Source: Nitrococcus mobilis Nb-231
Lineage (GTDB): Bacteria; Pseudomonadota; Gammaproteobacteria; Nitrococcales; Nitrococcaceae
Assembly (NCBI RefSeq): GCF_000153205.1
Contig: NZ_CH672427.1
Coordinates: forward strand, 1,556,060-1,620,059
Length of the DNA: 64,000 bases
Direction of reading: 5' to 3'
The position numbers and the translations under genes were made by a program. The notes beneath the pieces are model-generated. The model searched no databases. It saw nothing but the letters and a program-made list of their open reading frames with translations, and had not been told where the DNA came from. Below, piece by piece: positions 62,297 to 64,000 of this stretch (its first letter is position 1; each line of letters begins with the position of its first letter).

Positions 62297-62914
62297 ATGA
62301 CATTACTGAGCGCGAGCGATCAAGAGCAGGTGGCCGAGGCGATCACCCGTATCGAGCGGGAAACCGATGCCGAAGTGGTAACGGTTTTAACGGCCCGAGC
62401 CGATGACTATGCGTATATCCCGCTGCTGTGGGCGGGCATCGCTTCCTTGATCGTGCCCGGCGCGGCGAACCTGTTCCTCGACTGGTGGTCGGCCTCCCTC
62501 CTACTGCTGGCGCAGTGGGCGACGTTCATCGTGCTGAGCCTGCTGTTCCGGGTTCCTGGGATCACCACGCGACTGATCCCCCGCTCGGTTCGGCATTGGC
62601 GGGCGTCGAACCTCGCCCGCCGACAGTTTCTCGAACAGAATCTGCATCGTACCGAGGGCGGCACCGGCATGCTGATCTTCGTCGCGGAAGCCGAGCGCTA
62701 CGTGGAGATCCTGGTCGATCACGGCATATCCAGTCGCCTCGGCGACGAGGTCTGGCAAAGCCTGGTCAGCGGGTTCACCGAGAGGGTCAGGCAGGGCCGG
62801 ACGCTGCAGGGTTTCCTGGAATGCATCGAAGCCTGTGGCGAGCATCTCAAGGAACATCTGCCCGCCACGCACTCGCGCGACGAGTTGCCGAATCACCTGA
62901 TCATCCTGCCATAG
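62297..62914 (+). CDS. Second TPM-domain membrane protein
   Basis: A 205-residue protein. The TPM-like domain is split around two membrane helices (IPLLWAGIASLIVPGAANLF and LLLAQWATFIVLSLLFRV). Later GTGMLIFVAEAERYVEILVD and HGISSRLGDEVWQSLVSGF are family-typical. It follows the first TPM gene after 26 bases and completes the LemA-TPM-TPM operon. Function unknown. The start ATG is the only likely one. Confidence 0.85.
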   Translation: MTLLSASDQEQVAEAITRIERETDAEVVTVLTARADDYAYIPLLWAGIASLIVPGAANLFLDWWSASLLLLAQWATFIVLSLLFRVPGITTRLIPRSVRHWRASNLARRQFLEQNLHRTEGGTGMLIFVAEAERYVEILVDHGISSRLGDEVWQSLVSGFTERVRQGRTLQGFLECIEACGEHLKEHLPATHSRDELPNHLIILP

Positions 62915-63125
62915 GCCCCAAGTGCCTGAACGGATCGGATCACCGTTCTCGGCCTGCGTAAAAAACCGCGCCAACGTTCAACCCAAAATGTCGGGATATC
63001 TTACAGGTTTCTCCGGCTCGACCGTGACGACTTCTCGCAATGCTAGAAAAATAGCCAATACTCACATGTTGGCCCGTTAATTGCCTTCTAAGTTCCGTTG
63101 CAATAATTATTTGAGGGGATTACCA
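62915..63125. other. Gap between TPM operon and VPLPA-CTERM gene
   Basis: About 210 bases, GC falling near 63040-63120. Upstream region of the sorting-signal gene; no promoter I can defend. Confidence 0.35.
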
Positions 63126-63863
63126 ATGGAACTGGGGAAAACACTTGGGGCTTTATTCGTCAGCGGTTTACTCACATTCGCTTCAGCGGCCTCCGCGAAC
63201 ATCGTGACTGTGAACTTCACGGGCAACGGCGGGCTCCAGGCCGGCGATTCCATGAACTTCTCGTCGGGCGGCGTCAATGTAACCGCAACGGCCGGCGCCT
63301 TCGCGCTCAATGGCGAGCACAGCATCAGTTCCCGCATCGGCCAATACAGCCGGGGACTCGGCAACACGACAAATTACGCGTATGACTGGGAAAGGTGCTT
63401 CATCCGCTGCATCAACGGGACCAGAACCGTGAGCGACCGCAGCCACGAAGTGGATGACCACTACGAGCAATCCGGGCACGGCGTTCGCGAATTCATCAAG
63501 CTCGATCTCGGTGGCCTCATGGCGAGCCTCATCGGGATTCAGTTCGGCTATCACGGGTCCAATGATGACTCCGCCACCGCCATCTCGATCAGCCCGATGA
63601 ACATCATTTACTCAGGCGGCGAATCCAGCGTGGAGGCGGACGATTTCACCCCGCACCTCGCCAGCGTTTTCTGGATCGGGGCCTATGACCCGAATAACAA
63701 CAACAACGACTGGAAACTCAAGAACGCCACCTTTCAGATCGAGGATCCGCGCCCGCCCTCCTCCGTTCCGCTTCCGGCAACCTGGGCTCTCTTTGGCGCG
63801 GGCGTGGCGGGGCTCGGCCTGATGCGGCGGAAGAGAGCTCACGCGCGCAGGGCGAAAGACTAG
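63126..63863 (+). CDS. VPLPA-CTERM (PEP-CTERM-type) sorting-signal surface protein
   Basis: A 245-residue secreted protein. Signal peptide MELGKTLGALFVSGLLTFAS then ASAN; no domain is recognised in the mature part, which is rich in Gly, Ser and Asn. The C-terminus has the tripartite sorting signal: VPLPATWALF, a hydrophobic helix (GAGVAGLGL) and a basic end (MRRKRAHARR). Such proteins are sorted by an exosortase and often end up in exopolysaccharide-associated surface layers. No exosortase is in the window. The start is set at 63126 because the extra upstream residues would precede the signal peptide. Confidence 0.85.
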   Translation: MELGKTLGALFVSGLLTFASAASANIVTVNFTGNGGLQAGDSMNFSSGGVNVTATAGAFALNGEHSISSRIGQYSRGLGNTTNYAYDWERCFIRCINGTRTVSDRSHEVDDHYEQSGHGVREFIKLDLGGLMASLIGIQFGYHGSNDDSATAISISPMNIIYSGGESSVEADDFTPHLASVFWIGAYDPNNNNNDWKLKNATFQIEDPRPPSSVPLPATWALFGAGVAGLGLMRRKRAHARRAKD

Positions 63864-63872
63864 TCCCACGGC

Positions 63873-64000
63873 TCAAAACGGCTCTATGAGGCTTTGATCT
63901 TCAAACCAGCGCACGACTTTGGCTAAAGTGACAACGCTGAGGATATGGAGGGTGCGCAGCGGCGTAGAAGCGTCCTCGATTAGCCGACGGTTCTTGGCGG
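63873..64000 (-). CDS. Possible 3' end of a gene running off the window
   Basis: A minus-strand frame is open from the window edge to TGA at 63875-63873. It would end AKVVRWFEDQSLIEPF. About 41 codons are visible and the composition looks coding-like, but no family is recognisable. It converges on the VPLPA-CTERM gene. Confidence 0.3.
   Translation of the reverse strand, partial: AKNRRLIEDASTPLRTLHILSVVTLAKVVRWFEDQSLIEPF

Noticed and set aside
1..64000. CRISPR arrays, rRNA and tRNA genes.
   Set aside because: No regularly spaced repeats, no rRNA signatures and no cloverleaf-like segments with a T-loop GTTCRA pattern were seen while reading both strands.

Overview
The window looks like a chromosomal segment of a moderately GC-rich proteobacterium, most likely a gammaproteobacterium. 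The evidence is a TamA/TamB pair, a Slt70-type lytic transglycosylase, a PEP-CTERM-type (VPLPA) surface protein, a hopanoid C-3 methylase and a broken polyhydroxyalkanoate synthase gene. I cannot name a species. No rRNA, tRNA or CRISPR array was seen.

Layout. 1-4.6 kb: histidine catabolism (hutU-hutI divergent from hutF). 4.85-6.77 kb: a decayed IS1634-type insertion sequence, followed by an AraC-type regulator relic. 7.7-14.8 kb: the most interesting region. It holds a CDP-alcohol phosphatidyltransferase, a flippase-like membrane protein, and a tight five-gene operon: Fe(II)/2-oxoglutarate oxygenase, nucleotidyltransferase, PEP mutase fused to a second nucleotidyltransferase, phosphonopyruvate decarboxylase and an aminotransferase. 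Together these predict synthesis of 2-aminoethylphosphonate (AEP), its CMP activation, transfer to a lipid and transbilayer movement, that is, a phosphonolipid pathway. A hopanoid C-3 methylase (15.6-17.1 kb) follows after a transporter relic, so two membrane-lipid modifications sit side by side.

17.2-28.7 kb is mostly ordinary metabolism: a methanethiol-oxidase-like protein with a membrane partner, a 2-oxoacid dehydrogenase operon (E1alpha, E1beta, E2), HtpX, an M20 amidohydrolase, a CocE-type hydrolase and a DUF883 protein. 28.8-32.4 kb is a decayed phaC/reductase locus. Its phaC was split by a 2.2 kb serine-recombinase element bounded by 25-nt inverted repeats. 32.6-37.8 kb encodes a giant CheB-CheR-PAS-kinase-receiver hybrid and a small H-box protein. 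37.8-42.0 kb carries an envelope-stress-like operon (hemerythrin, YqjE/holin-like, DUF3618), a truncated IS481-type transposase and a YihY protein. 42.35-43.57 kb is a well-delimited ISAs1-family element with a 10 bp target duplication and a frameshifted transposase.

43.8-64 kb: a thiolase, two unknown small proteins, Slt, TamA-TamB, a USP gene with an internal amber codon, a dicarboxylate/glutamate symporter with a terminator-like leader hairpin, a USP-sensor fusion, a frameshifted SulP transporter, Hsp20 with a clear terminator, a LemA-TPM-TPM operon, and a VPLPA-CTERM protein. Many breaks are single-base indels. Some may be assembly errors rather than real pseudogenes, and this should be checked before the decay story is accepted.
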